Origin: Chromatiaceae bacterium
Lineage (GTDB): Bacteria; Pseudomonadota; Gammaproteobacteria; Chromatiales; Chromatiaceae
NCBI GenBank assembly: GCA_024235175.1
Contig: JACKMX010000002.1
Coordinates: forward strand, 620,001-684,000
Length of the DNA: 64,000 nucleotides
Direction: 5' to 3'
The notes under the pieces are model-generated. The model was not told the origin of the DNA. It searched no databases and saw nothing but the letters and a program-made list of their open reading frames with translations. The position numbers and the translations under genes are program-made. This document shows positions 1 to 8,048 of this stretch, in pieces (position 1 is the first letter of the stretch; each line of letters begins with the position of its first letter).

Positions 1-561
1 CCGGTGCCGCTCTGCTGCCAGCATCGCCAATGCCAGATTGATTCCGGCGATGGCATCCCAGGCAGGCAATACATGGTTAACCGGATGCGGCGTGGGATCC
101 CCCTCTTCCGCATCGCCGGTCAGGTAAGGGAAGCCTGCGGCGCAGTTGACCGTATAATCCACCGCTGAGCTGCCGTCGGGATTACCCAGCAGATTAACCA
201 TAATCAAATCATCACGATCCTTCCTTAAATTATCATAACCCATCCAACCCCCTGCGGTTGGAAAATTGGTCAGAAACAGTCCTCTGCCCTCACCCGGCTG
301 GGTGATCAAATTACGGATAATCTCACGCCCTTGCGGCATCCGGGTATCGATGGCCAATGATCGCTTTCCCTTGTTAAGGCCAGGCCAGTACAGGCTTTGA
401 TTTTTATCCGTGATCGGCCAGCGATGTGCATCCAGGCCACCTTCTATCGGATCGAAACGGATCACATCAGCACCCATCTGCCCGAGTGTCATCCCACCCA
501 AAGGAGCAGCAACAAATGCGGATGCCTCGACTATCCGCAATCCTTCCAATATCTTGAACAT
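1..561 (-). CDS. mct: Mesaconyl-C1-CoA:C4-CoA transferase, N-terminal part
   Basis: Family III CoA-transferase (CaiB/BaiF fold), cut by the window edge after 187 codons; family members run to about 400 residues. The ATG at 561 begins MFKILEGLRIVEASAF, followed by APLGGMTLGQMGADVIRFDP, which is the CoA-binding N-terminal pattern of the family. Asp residues such as the one in KRSLAIDTR are in the usual places. As far as I remember it, the sequence follows the Chloroflexus aurantiacus mesaconyl-CoA transferase closely (ADVIRFDP, WPGLNKGKRS, VDYTVN, PVNHVLPAWD). That enzyme moves CoA intramolecularly from C1 to C4 of mesaconate in the 3-hydroxypropionate bi-cycle. It lies directly downstream of mcl in the same orientation, the same order as in Chloroflexus, which supports this over a generic formyl-CoA transferase. 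The catalytic half is not visible. Confidence 0.82.
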   Translation of the reverse strand, partial: MFKILEGLRIVEASAFVAAPLGGMTLGQMGADVIRFDPIEGGLDAHRWPITDKNQSLYWPGLNKGKRSLAIDTRMPQGREIIRNLITQPGEGRGLFLTNFPTAGGWMGYDNLRKDRDDLIMVNLLGNPDGSSAVDYTVNCAAGFPYLTGDAEEGDPTPHPVNHVLPAWDAIAGINLALAMLAAERHR

Positions 562-627
562 TATCTTCTTGCTCTCTATTCCAACTTACCAGTGGCTGGT
601 CGGTACAGATATATTTTCAAACACCCG

Positions 628-664
628 CATCCCGGCATCCCGGCATCCCGGCATCCCGGCATCC
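628..664. repeat. 8-bp tandem repeat CATCCCGG, about 4.6 copies
   Basis: Four exact copies of CATCCCGG (628-659) plus CATCC lie in the 138-bp gap between mcl and mct. The repeat is not coding in the local operon frame. Copy number of such short tandems can vary by slippage; here it would alter the spacing and RNA between the two genes. Confidence 0.85.
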
Positions 665-699
665 GCTAAACGGACACCAGCCAATCCGAACTGTCACTG

Positions 700-1743
700 T
701 CAAAAGCCGTAAGCCGCCGCACGCTCCGGATCTTTACTGGCAACCAGCCTGGCCAATTTAACGATAACATTGGCCTGTTTCCAGGTTGCGTCATCCTGCA
801 TCTTGCCATCGATCAGTACCGCACCGGACCCATCGGGCATCGCTTCCAGGATACGTTTGGCAAACAGCACCTCCTTGACTTCGGGGCTGAACACATCCTT
901 GGCAATCTCAATCTGCTTCGGATGCAGCGTCCAGGTACCGACACAACCCTGCAGAAAGGCGTTGCGAAATTGCGCCTGGCAGGCATCGCTGTCGTCAAAG
1001 TCGCCGAACGGGCCGTAAAAGGCCTTAAGGCCGTTGGCCATGCACGCATCAACCATACGGGCCACCGTGTAATGCCATAAGTCCTGTTGGAAGAATGAAC
1101 GCTCGCCTCCGTCCGTGCGGGGGTCCGCCAGCACACCGTAAAAGGGATGACCGCCGCCAACCCGGGTAGTCTTCATTCCGCGCGAGGCGGCCAGGTCTGC
1201 CGGGCCCAGGCTCATGCCGTGCATACGCGGACTCGCCTGAGCGATCTCGTTGACGTTCATGACCCCCTGAGCGGTCTCCAGGATGGCATGAATCATAATC
1301 GGCTTTTTAACCTTGTGTTTTGCCTCCAGCTGAGCCAGCAACTGATCGACGTAGTGGATGTCCCAGGCACCTTCGACCTTGGGAACCATCAAGACATCCA
1401 GTTTGTCGCCCACCGCCTCTACGATCTGGGTGATATCGTCAAGACACCAAGGACTGTTGAGCGCATTGATGCGGGTCCACAAACCGGTATTGCCAAAATC
1501 GACCTCTTTGGCAACTTTGATAAAGCCGGCTCTGGCAGCTTCTTTCGCTTCGATCGGAATAGCATCCTCCAAATTACCAAGGAGCACGTCCACCTGTTTA
1601 ACCATTGACGGCACCTTGGCGCACATTTTCTCGATATGCGGGGGGAAAAAATGGATCGTACGCTCCAATGCAACGGGTAATTCACGCATTGGAGCCGGTG
1701 CGCCAATTGCCAGGGGTTTAAAAAAATCGTTTGGGGTTTTCAT
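700..1743 (-). CDS. mcl: Malyl-CoA/beta-methylmalyl-CoA/citramalyl-CoA lyase (Chloroflexus type)
   Basis: A 347-residue CitE-superfamily TIM-barrel lyase. It has the same length and almost the same landmarks as the trifunctional Chloroflexus enzyme: FYKPLAIGAP-like N-terminus (FFKPLAIGAPAPMRELPV), NLEDAIP carrying the metal-binding acidic residues, PKVEG, HAILETAQG, SLGPADLAASRGMKTTRVGG, FYGPFGD, and a C-terminus ending AAAYGF. In the 3-HP bi-cycle this protein cleaves (S)-malyl-CoA to acetyl-CoA and glyoxylate, condenses glyoxylate with propionyl-CoA, and cleaves citramalyl-CoA to acetyl-CoA and pyruvate. The ATG at 1743 has GGAG eight bases upstream. It is flanked by a second malyl-CoA lyase (21 bp upstream) and mct (downstream), so probably one operon. 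The trifunctional substrate range is inferred from similarity. Confidence 0.88.
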   Translation of the reverse strand: MKTPNDFFKPLAIGAPAPMRELPVALERTIHFFPPHIEKMCAKVPSMVKQVDVLLGNLEDAIPIEAKEAARAGFIKVAKEVDFGNTGLWTRINALNSPWCLDDITQIVEAVGDKLDVLMVPKVEGAWDIHYVDQLLAQLEAKHKVKKPIMIHAILETAQGVMNVNEIAQASPRMHGMSLGPADLAASRGMKTTRVGGGHPFYGVLADPRTDGGERSFFQQDLWHYTVARMVDACMANGLKAFYGPFGDFDDSDACQAQFRNAFLQGCVGTWTLHPKQIEIAKDVFSPEVKEVLFAKRILEAMPDGSGAVLIDGKMQDDATWKQANVIVKLARLVASKDPERAAAYGF

Positions 1744-1764
1744 AACTGTTTCTCCGTTGAGTGA

Positions 1765-2757
1765 CTAGCTGGATAATCTGTTTCTAGCCGCAATTTGTGC
1801 AGCCTTCTTCACGGTGTTTTCGGCCTGGCGAATGGAGGCAATATCGATCATTTTCCCATCCAGGCTGACAGCCCCGGCTCCCTTCTGCTCCGCTTCCTGC
1901 ATCGCCTGCAATACCCGCTTGGCGTGAGCGACCTCCCCAGCCGATGGTTTAAACAGCTCATTGGCCATCTCCACCTGACTGGGATGAATCACCATCTTGC
2001 CTTCGCAGCCCAGCACCCTGGCCCGGTTGGCACTCGCCAGCCATCCGTCCGGATCCTTGATATCGGCAAAAGGCCCATCGACGGGCCGCAGTCCGCTGGC
2101 GCGGGCGGCTGCCACCAGCCTGGCCAGCGGAAAATGCCACATATCCCCCCAATGCGCGGATCTCACGCCTGCGGCATCAGGCGAAGTCAAGACATGATAG
2201 TCGGGATTCGGCCCACCAATCATGGTGATTTGGGCGCCGCTTGCAGCTGCATAATCGGCTGAGCCGAACAGCATGCTCTCATTGCGCGGCGAGGCAGCGG
2301 CAATCTCAAAGATGTTCTGCATACCTTGAGGCGTCTCGATGAGAATTTCTATGCCTATTCTCTTGTTGATACCTTTTGCCTGCTCAATCTGAGTCAACAG
2401 CATATCCACCGCATAGATATCGGCGGCACACCCAACCTTGGGCACCAGAATAAGATCCAGCAGGTTGCCCGCCTGTTCAACGATATCCACCAGATCCCTG
2501 TACATGTAGTGGGTATCCAGTCCATTTATTCGCACTGAAAGCGATTTATCTCCAAAATCCAGATCGTTCAGAGCGGCGATTACATCTTTGCGCGCCTGCT
2601 CTTTCCGGTCCGGAGCCACCGAGTCCTCCAGGTCAAAAAATATAACGTCTGCGGTGCTCTTAGGTGCCTTTTCGATAAAACGCAGGTTAGAGCCGGGTAC
2701 CGCCAGCGTACTGCGATTCAAACGGGGAACGGCGTTGGGAACTTTGGTGAAACTCAC
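1765..2757 (-). CDS. mcl1: L-malyl-CoA/beta-methylmalyl-CoA lyase, Mcl1 type
   Basis: A 330-residue CitE-superfamily lyase, clearly different from its neighbour mcl and closer to Rhodobacter Mcl1. Shared landmarks are FFDLEDSVAPDRK (acidic metal ligands), SVRINGLDT, VDIVEQAGNLLDLILVPKVG, CAADIYAVD, FGSADYAAASGAQ, VDGPFADI, and the C-terminal DGKMIDIASI. The GTG at 2757 is preferred over the first in-frame ATG because AAAGGAGA lies just upstream and the protein then starts MSFTKVP as in relatives. Expected reaction: reversible cleavage of malyl-CoA or beta-methylmalyl-CoA to glyoxylate plus acetyl- or propionyl-CoA. First gene of the likely operon with mcl and mct. A malyl-CoA thioesterase role is possible but less likely given the Mcl1-like motifs. 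Confidence 0.78.
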   Translation of the reverse strand: MSFTKVPNAVPRLNRSTLAVPGSNLRFIEKAPKSTADVIFFDLEDSVAPDRKEQARKDVIAALNDLDFGDKSLSVRINGLDTHYMYRDLVDIVEQAGNLLDLILVPKVGCAADIYAVDMLLTQIEQAKGINKRIGIEILIETPQGMQNIFEIAAASPRNESMLFGSADYAAASGAQITMIGGPNPDYHVLTSPDAAGVRSAHWGDMWHFPLARLVAAARASGLRPVDGPFADIKDPDGWLASANRARVLGCEGKMVIHPSQVEMANELFKPSAGEVAHAKRVLQAMQEAEQKGAGAVSLDGKMIDIASIRQAENTVKKAAQIAARNRLSS

Positions 2758-2983
2758 ATTTTCTCCTTTCGTCAGCAATCCAATTCAGATCAAAATCCCG
2801 CCTCTGCTCCTCATACGGCAGTCAGGGCTCGGGCCAGCTTACCCGAAATTATATTTTCATCTTAATTAATAAATTGTTACGTCAGTATAACGCCAGGAAA
2901 TAAGAGCAGAAGGCTGGCGTTAAAACGGGACAACAGCGTACCCGCATGCTGCTGTTTTTACTTTATCTGTTAAAGTCTTATCT

Positions 2984-3009
2984 GGGCCTGTTAACTTCAT
3001 GCGGATGCC
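2984..3009 (+). repeat. GGGCCTGTTAAC repeat, copy 1
   Basis: GGGCCTGTTAACTTCATGCG followed by GATGCC. It matches the copy at 57189-57214 with about three differences, and its first 12 bases recur inverted at 4833-4844. It lies 17 bp outside the left end of the IS110-type element. Probably the end of a small mobile or repetitive element. Confidence 0.6.
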
Positions 3010-3300
3010 AAGCGTTGGCGGTCATATATGGACCCATCCATTTTGCAAGGCCCAGTAATTAAATTGGCGAAGAAAAAGGTTGCTGTCATATATCCGGCCT
3101 CAATCTGAGTCTGTTGATAACTCACGGCCTCAATGGAGTATCCGCGCACCTCAGCCTAATCAACTGAACGGCCTTTCAGGCCCTTAACCGCTACAGGTTC
3201 TTGAGGTGTCGGTCTGACCTATCTTGCCATCTTCTTTACTGTACCTACGCAACCGTTGTGGTTGGAACAACTACCCCCAATGCCTGGAGGATACCTCGGA

Positions 3301-3377
3301 GGGTTTTCCACGCTTTATCCACGGGCGCAGTGCCCTTCGATATAGCACGTAGCCGGTGGCTAAAGGGTGGAAAACCC
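3301..3377 (-). ncRNA. Candidate structured RNA in IS end (possible bridge RNA part)
   Basis: GGGTTTTCCAC at 3301-3311 pairs perfectly with GTGGAAAACCC at 3367-3377. Inside this 11-bp stem a smaller hairpin forms from GGGC and GCCC at about 3323-3335. The structure sits in the long non-coding end on the 3' side of the transposase, where IS1111-type elements are reported to encode their bridge RNA. Seen: the pairing and its location. Inferred: that it is transcribed and part of a guide RNA. It could instead be a transcription-related hairpin. Confidence 0.4.
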
Positions 3378-3404
3378 GGTCCTTATCTCTGACAGGGATC
3401 GCCA

Positions 3405-4439
3405 TCACACGCCTACCTGGTAACATTCGCCACGGCTGAGCAGTGCCCAGAGAATTCGTGCATTTTTGTTCGCTAATGCAACCGCTGCCCGGTTAGTTCC
3501 CCGCTCTGCGACAAGGCGCTTGATCCAGCGACTGCGTTTGTCGTCTTTGTCCCGGCGGCACACGGACTGTATGACGGCGCGGGCTCCGTGGATCAATAGA
3601 GTGCGGATATACCGATCCCCCCGTTTGCTAATGCCGAGCATGCGGGCTTCTCCCCCCGTGCTGTGCTGTCGTGGTACCAACCCCAGTGCCGCCGAAAATT
3701 GACGACCATTGCCAAACTGACGCGCATCGCCAAAGGTAGCCACCACGGCCGTCGCGCTGAGCACGCCTACCCCCTCGACAGCACTTAAACGTTGGCAAAC
3801 TTCCTGCGCACGAAATACCTCTTGGATGCGCTGATCATAGTCTCTGGCCCGCTGATCGATACGGCTCAATTCCGCAGACAATTCCGACAACAACGCACGG
3901 AAGCTTTCTGTCAGCCCATTCTCGCCATCTTCGAGAATCTCCGGCACGCGACGACGTACATGGCCGATTCCCTTGGCAATGACAATACCGTATTCGCCCA
4001 GCAAGCCGCGGATTTGATTCGCCTGCATTGTACGTGCCTTGATCGCGCTTTGGCGTATCCGGTGCATGGCCTGCAAATCCTGTTGCTCCACCGTCTTGAC
4101 CGCCACAAAACGCATATTGGGCCGACCTACTGCCTCGCATATGCCTTCAGCATCGTTAAAATCATTCTTGTTACCTTTCACATAGGCTTTGACAAACTGC
4201 GGGGCCATCAGTCGTACGTCGTGGCCAAATTCAGCTATTTGACGTGCCCAATAATGAGCCCCTCCACACGCCTCCATCCCAATCTGACACACCGGCATCT
4301 GCGCCAAGGTGTTGAGTAAGTGTTTACGGGTAAGCTTTTTTCTCAGCACAACCTGCCCAAGATCATCAACCCCCCAAAGATGAAAACTATTCTTGCCCAA
4401 GTCAATACCCATTCGAACCACTGATTTGCTAACATTCAT
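3405..4439 (-). CDS. IS110 family transposase (DEDD / serine type)
   Basis: A 344-residue recombinase. The N-terminal RuvC-like DEDD domain shows the first Asp in MGIDLGKNSFH (about residue 13), a Glu in GMEACGGAHYWA and Asp residues in KNDFNDAEGICEAV. A central helical region follows. The C-terminal IS116/IS110/IS902 domain runs from LSAVEGVGVLSATAVVATFG to LGLVPRQHSTGG, containing the Ser of the serine-recombinase-like site. The ATG at 4439 (MNVSKSVVR) is preferred to an ORF start 18 codons upstream because homologues begin here and a GAGGG motif precedes it. The gene looks intact. It acts on the surrounding element. Confidence 0.9.
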   Translation of the reverse strand: MNVSKSVVRMGIDLGKNSFHLWGVDDLGQVVLRKKLTRKHLLNTLAQMPVCQIGMEACGGAHYWARQIAEFGHDVRLMAPQFVKAYVKGNKNDFNDAEGICEAVGRPNMRFVAVKTVEQQDLQAMHRIRQSAIKARTMQANQIRGLLGEYGIVIAKGIGHVRRRVPEILEDGENGLTESFRALLSELSAELSRIDQRARDYDQRIQEVFRAQEVCQRLSAVEGVGVLSATAVVATFGDARQFGNGRQFSAALGLVPRQHSTGGEARMLGISKRGDRYIRTLLIHGARAVIQSVCRRDKDDKRSRWIKRLVAERGTNRAAVALANKNARILWALLSRGECYQVGV

Positions 4440-4526
4440 TTCGGACCCTCTCACTATTGTCGATGGTGTTAATACATTTCCATCTTGGCGCATTTGACGC
4501 CATATTTTTAGTGGGATGGGTCCATA

Positions 4527-4859
4527 CCATTAACTGAGAAAACCTGGTTAAAATAACACGATAGCAGACGTTGAGAATCAGGGCCTGTTGAAAAACAGGG
4601 TCCCAAGGAGTTGTGTTGAATGTCAACTGTGAAGAAACAGATTTACAACCTGACCACGGCTTGGATGCGTTAAACCGACCAAATCCTGACTGCCAGAGGC
4701 TCCTATATTGATTGGCAAGGGAGGAAGAAGAAGCGCAGCTTGGTTGAGCTGCATAAACGGCTGATTATCCTGTTGAGAGAAACAGGCCCCCCTTCCGGGC
4801 TGCACCTGAGAACAGGCAACTCAATCGGAGTGTTAACAGGCCCTGCTCCGGTAAGGCTC
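4527..4859. other. Gene-free region with mobile-element debris
   Basis: No convincing gene. It holds GGGCCTGTTGAAAAACAGGG (about 4582-4601), a motif with a short inverted repeat that resembles an IS end, and an inverted GGGCCTGTTAAC copy at its right side. Short plus-strand reading fragments with stops (for example from 4620 and from about 4740) look like remains of a gene but I cannot name one. Confidence 0.5.
4829..4846 (-). repeat. GGGCCTGTTAAC repeat, inverted copy 2
   Basis: The complement reads CAGGGCCTGTTAACACTC, matching the 57188 copy over 17 bases. With copy 1 it forms an inverted pair around the IS110-type element and its debris, suggesting an older element interrupted by the IS. 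Confidence 0.6.
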
Positions 4860-5675
4860 TCAGTACGCGATGAGCTTTTCCTGATTGTTTTGTGGTTTCG
4901 TTTGCACGGTGACCAGCCTGGGAGCACGGATACCACCCACATCCACGATCAGCCGATAAAAATCTCGCCGGCTGCGCTGGATATTCTCAAGTAAATCATC
5001 GACTCTGGCTATCATGGGTTGGCGTCTTCCGTGATAGTTCATGATTGGCCCAATCGGGGTGAACTGGATGCCAAGCCTGGTTAACAGCCGGCTCAAAGAG
5101 GGCTCCATCGCCGCATACCAGTAATGAATTCTGTGCTCTTCGCTGATAGCAAACAGCATTGCGATCAAACCGAGCGAGATTTGGGGCAGCAAAAGTCTGG
5201 GATCGTCCCTAGAGTCTGAAGCTTCGTGTCTGGCTCCACCGGTGATCTGCCTTTGCAGCTGTAAAAGAGACTGCTTTGAAACTGCAAACCTCGAAACTTC
5301 GGCAATATCGTTGCGGGAAAAGTTGAATCTGATCAGTCTGGAAGCTTTAAATTGATGTCCAAAGTGCCTCTCGATTGGGAAATGCCTGTTGGGGTCTCTC
5401 CGATTGGGCAGCACAAGCCGAACAACACCAACTGGTTTTTTGGACTCCTTATGCCTGACCACGGCATGAACTGACTCGCTATCAAACTCATCCCTCTCCA
5501 TCCGGTCGGGAAATCTGGTTTGTTCTTCGTAGCCGCGCTCCACACAATACACATTGTAGCGAATCCGGTAGGCGTCGTTTTTCAATTCATCGCTTACCGC
5601 TTTTTTAGCCTCTAGGTGCGCATTAAAACTTTTCGTTAGATCCAGCATCCCACTAATATCTCTCTTCAACGCCAT
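4860..5675 (-). CDS. PEP-CTERM/exosortase-associated acyltransferase
   Basis: A 271-residue GNAT/LuxI-like protein of the family found beside exosortase (PEP-CTERM) systems. Visible landmarks: RYNVYCVERGYEE, which corresponds to the conserved N-terminal part of N-acyl amino acid/autoinducer-type synthases; VVRLVLPN; then AEVSRFAVSK; and a region LLLPQISLGLIAMLFAISEE followed by HYWYAAMEPSLSRLLTRLGI. It probably transfers an acyl group to an amino compound from acyl-ACP or acyl-CoA; the true substrate is unknown. The ATG at 5675 has TAGGGA upstream. No exosortase, PEP-CTERM protein or sensor kinase of such a cluster is in the window, so the gene is an orphan here. Its 3' end abuts mobile debris. 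Confidence 0.75.
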   Translation of the reverse strand: MALKRDISGMLDLTKSFNAHLEAKKAVSDELKNDAYRIRYNVYCVERGYEEQTRFPDRMERDEFDSESVHAVVRHKESKKPVGVVRLVLPNRRDPNRHFPIERHFGHQFKASRLIRFNFSRNDIAEVSRFAVSKQSLLQLQRQITGGARHEASDSRDDPRLLLPQISLGLIAMLFAISEEHRIHYWYAAMEPSLSRLLTRLGIQFTPIGPIMNYHGRRQPMIARVDDLLENIQRSRRDFYRLIVDVGGIRAPRLVTVQTKPQNNQEKLIAY

Positions 5676-6376
5676 TTTTCCCTATCCGCACAGGATTCTC
5701 CATGAGGCCCGTCGGGTTAGTCAGGGAAAGACAATTGTAATGGTGACTACTTATTTGATCGGGTCTGCTCCGTAGTTCTGATTGAACCCAAATTCATGCA
5801 GTGATCAAGCCAACTCTTATATCTTTTCAATAATCAGTCGCTTAAATCAGAAGGAATCATCTGCCGGCACTGATTGTGTAAATAATCCTGACACATCCAA
5901 TAAGACCCTTGTCCCAAAAAACTCCTGAGGAAGATTCCGGTTATCCGGCAATGCTGCCGTCTATGCATATAACATCGGCAGAAGAGATCCGGACTTAACA
6001 GGCGGAGGAAATAAAAGTAATGAGAATTGTGGATCCAGGTTTCAGGAGTACGGGAGATTGGAACGACCTCTCTCCGTCCCCTTGGCTATGGTCCCCTTTT
6101 GACAGAGTTATCGGGAGGAGCCATATTCAGAACATCTCCGGAAAAAATCCAGGCTGACCCGGATACTCACTCCGGAGTATACTGGTACTCTTCCAAGGTG
6201 ATAATTACAGGTTCGGCAATTACCACCTAGGAGTACTTGGACCTGTCAAGAAATTGGATCGTGTTTTATATTCTGCACTTAAGATTATTCAGCGGTAGAT
6301 TTCTGGCTCCCTCACTAAGTTACCAACGGTAAACAGATCTGTTGCTCAACGGTCTGAATGGACCACCCGGATTGAT
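5676..6376. other. Long intergenic region upstream of sthA
   Basis: About 700 bp between two genes that diverge. Apart from a small open frame at 6020-6157 I see no gene, RNA or clear repeat. It must hold the promoters of the acyltransferase and of sthA, but no promoter stands out. Confidence 0.5.
6020..6157 (+). CDS. Possible 45-residue peptide, unknown
   Basis: An ATG nine bases after a good ribosome-binding sequence (GGAGGAA, 6004-6010) opens a 45-codon frame beginning MRIVDPGFRSTGDWNDL and rich in Trp and Pro (SPSPWLWSPF). No family is recognised, there is no signal peptide, and the reading frame could be chance. The ribosome-binding site is the only support. Confidence 0.2.
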   Translation: MRIVDPGFRSTGDWNDLSPSPWLWSPFDRVIGRSHIQNISGKNPG

Positions 6377-7774
6377 ATGAACATAAAAGAGTATGACTCA
6401 ATAGTCATCGGCAGCGGCCCCGGCGGCGAGGGTGCAGCCATGAAACTTGCGAAATCCGGTAAACGGGTGGCAATTGTGGAGATGCACGACCAAGTCGGCG
6501 GCGGCTGCACCCATTGGGGGACCATTCCGAGTAAGGCACTGCGCCACAGTATCCAGATGCTCGTCGACTACAAGCGTAATCCACTGTTCGGTCACACCAT
6601 GGATCAGGTGGATCTTGATTATCCTCAGCTGTTGAAAGCAGCCGAAGAGGTGATTCAACGGCAGGTCAGCACCCGCTACCGCTACTACAGCCGCAATCGG
6701 GTCGATGTTGTATATGGACGCGCCCGCTTTACAGATGCCCACACCCTGGAGGTAACGGGTGGTGAGAAGAAGCAGGAGCTGCTCCATGCGGATAGCATCG
6801 TGATTGCAACCGGCTCCAGTCCCTACCGCCCACCGGAGATTGATTTCAGTCACCCGCGGATACTTGACAGCGATACCGTACTCGAACTGAAGCATACGCC
6901 AAAATCGCTTACCATTTACGGCGCGGGGGTGATCGGCTGTGAATACGCCTCGATTTTCTGCAATCTGGACGTGAAGGTGAATCTGGTCAACACCCGCGAC
7001 CAGCTGCTCTCCTTCCTGGACACAGAGATTACCGACGCGCTCAGCTACCATCTTCGCCACCAGGGCGTTGTGATTCGCAACAACGAGGATTATGCCAGCG
7101 TGGAAGCCCGGAATGACGGTGTCATCCTGCACTGCAAATCGGGGAAAAAATTCAAGACCGACCTGCTGCTTTGGGCCAATGGTCGTGCAGGTAATACCAT
7201 GGATATGGGGCTTGAGGAGATCGGTGTCGAGCTAAACCACCGCGGCCAGATCAAGGTGGATAAGGCCTACCTTACCTCGCTTCCCAATATTTACGCGGTT
7301 GGCGACGTGGTCGGAGCACCTGGCCTGGCAAGCGCCAGCTACGATCAGGGTCGATTCGTCGCCACGCAGATCGCCGATGGTCAGAGCGACTGGAGCCTGA
7401 TAGAAGACTTCCCCACCGGTATCTACACCAATCCAGAAATCAGCTCTCTTGGCCCAACGGAAAGGGAACTCACTGAAAGGCAGATCCCCTATGAAGTGGG
7501 GCATGCCATGTTCAAAAGTATCGCCAGGGCGCAGATAACCGGCCATACGGTAGGTATGCTGAAAATTCTGTTTCACCGTGAAACCCTGCAGATCCTGGGC
7601 ATCCACTGCTTCGGTGAAACGGCCGCAGAGATTATCCACATTGGACAGGCAATCATGAGTCAGAAGGGTGAAGCGAATAATATCCGCTACTTTACCGAGA
7701 CCACATTCAACTACCCCACTATGGCAGAAGCCTACCGGGTGGCGGCTCTGAACGGCATCAATCGCTTGTTCTGA
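6377..7774 (+). CDS. sthA: Soluble pyridine nucleotide transhydrogenase
   Basis: A 465-residue flavoprotein of the pyridine nucleotide-disulfide reductase fold. FAD site IGSGPGGEGAAMKLA near the N-terminus; NAD(P) site YGAGVIGCEYASI in the middle; YAVGDVVGAPGLAS (FAD ribityl contact); C-terminal dimer domain with FNYPTMAEAYRVAALNG. The active-site region reads GGGCTHWGTIPSKAL: the second redox Cys of lipoamide dehydrogenases is Thr, as is usual for SthA, so this is not a disulfide reductase. It exchanges hydride between NADPH and NAD+ in the cytoplasm, mostly consuming NADPH. It stands alone; no clear Shine-Dalgarno precedes ATG 6377. It fits with the gnd-zwf-pgl operon as a redox-balancing partner. 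Confidence 0.95.
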   Translation: MNIKEYDSIVIGSGPGGEGAAMKLAKSGKRVAIVEMHDQVGGGCTHWGTIPSKALRHSIQMLVDYKRNPLFGHTMDQVDLDYPQLLKAAEEVIQRQVSTRYRYYSRNRVDVVYGRARFTDAHTLEVTGGEKKQELLHADSIVIATGSSPYRPPEIDFSHPRILDSDTVLELKHTPKSLTIYGAGVIGCEYASIFCNLDVKVNLVNTRDQLLSFLDTEITDALSYHLRHQGVVIRNNEDYASVEARNDGVILHCKSGKKFKTDLLLWANGRAGNTMDMGLEEIGVELNHRGQIKVDKAYLTSLPNIYAVGDVVGAPGLASASYDQGRFVATQIADGQSDWSLIEDFPTGIYTNPEISSLGPTERELTERQIPYEVGHAMFKSIARAQITGHTVGMLKILFHRETLQILGIHCFGETAAEIIHIGQAIMSQKGEANNIRYFTETTFNYPTMAEAYRVAALNGINRLF

Positions 7775-8048
7775 TAATACCGCGTCATCAAACCTGCGGC
7801 ACTCCGTGAGCGAGGAAAAGATCAGCGGAAAAGTATGACTTTTCAGGAATTCTTTTGGGGCTAGTACTGATCTTCCACGCCATCTTGACCCATCCCGCTC
7901 TTAAGGGATACGAAAAACAGCCGCAATAAGAGATATTCAATATACCCGGAGACGATGATACGGCTCCGGTTTAGCCCATTTGTCGGAATTACTGGTAGAG
8001 CACTCGTTGTGTCTTGGAAGCGATATCCGAAATTCTCGGTTAACATCA

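Larger units (their letters stand above)
3027..4526 (-). mobile_element. IS110 family (IS1111-like) insertion sequence
   Basis: About 1.5 kb bounded by a perfect 13-bp inverted repeat, TATGGACCCATCC at 3027-3039 and its complement at 4514-4526. It contains one DEDD-type transposase gene on the minus strand. A gene-free segment of about 365 bp lies on the 3' side of the transposase and only about 75 bp on its 5' side. Short (sub)terminal inverted repeats and the large non-coding 3' end are features of the IS1111 subgroup. The real tips may lie a few bases outside these repeats, because IS1111 repeats are subterminal; no target duplication is expected. Confidence 0.75.

Noticed and set aside
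700..2757. Citrate lyase beta subunit (citE) call for the two lyase genes
   Set aside because: No citD/citF neighbours, and both sequences carry malyl-CoA lyase landmarks; the proteins are longer than CitE.
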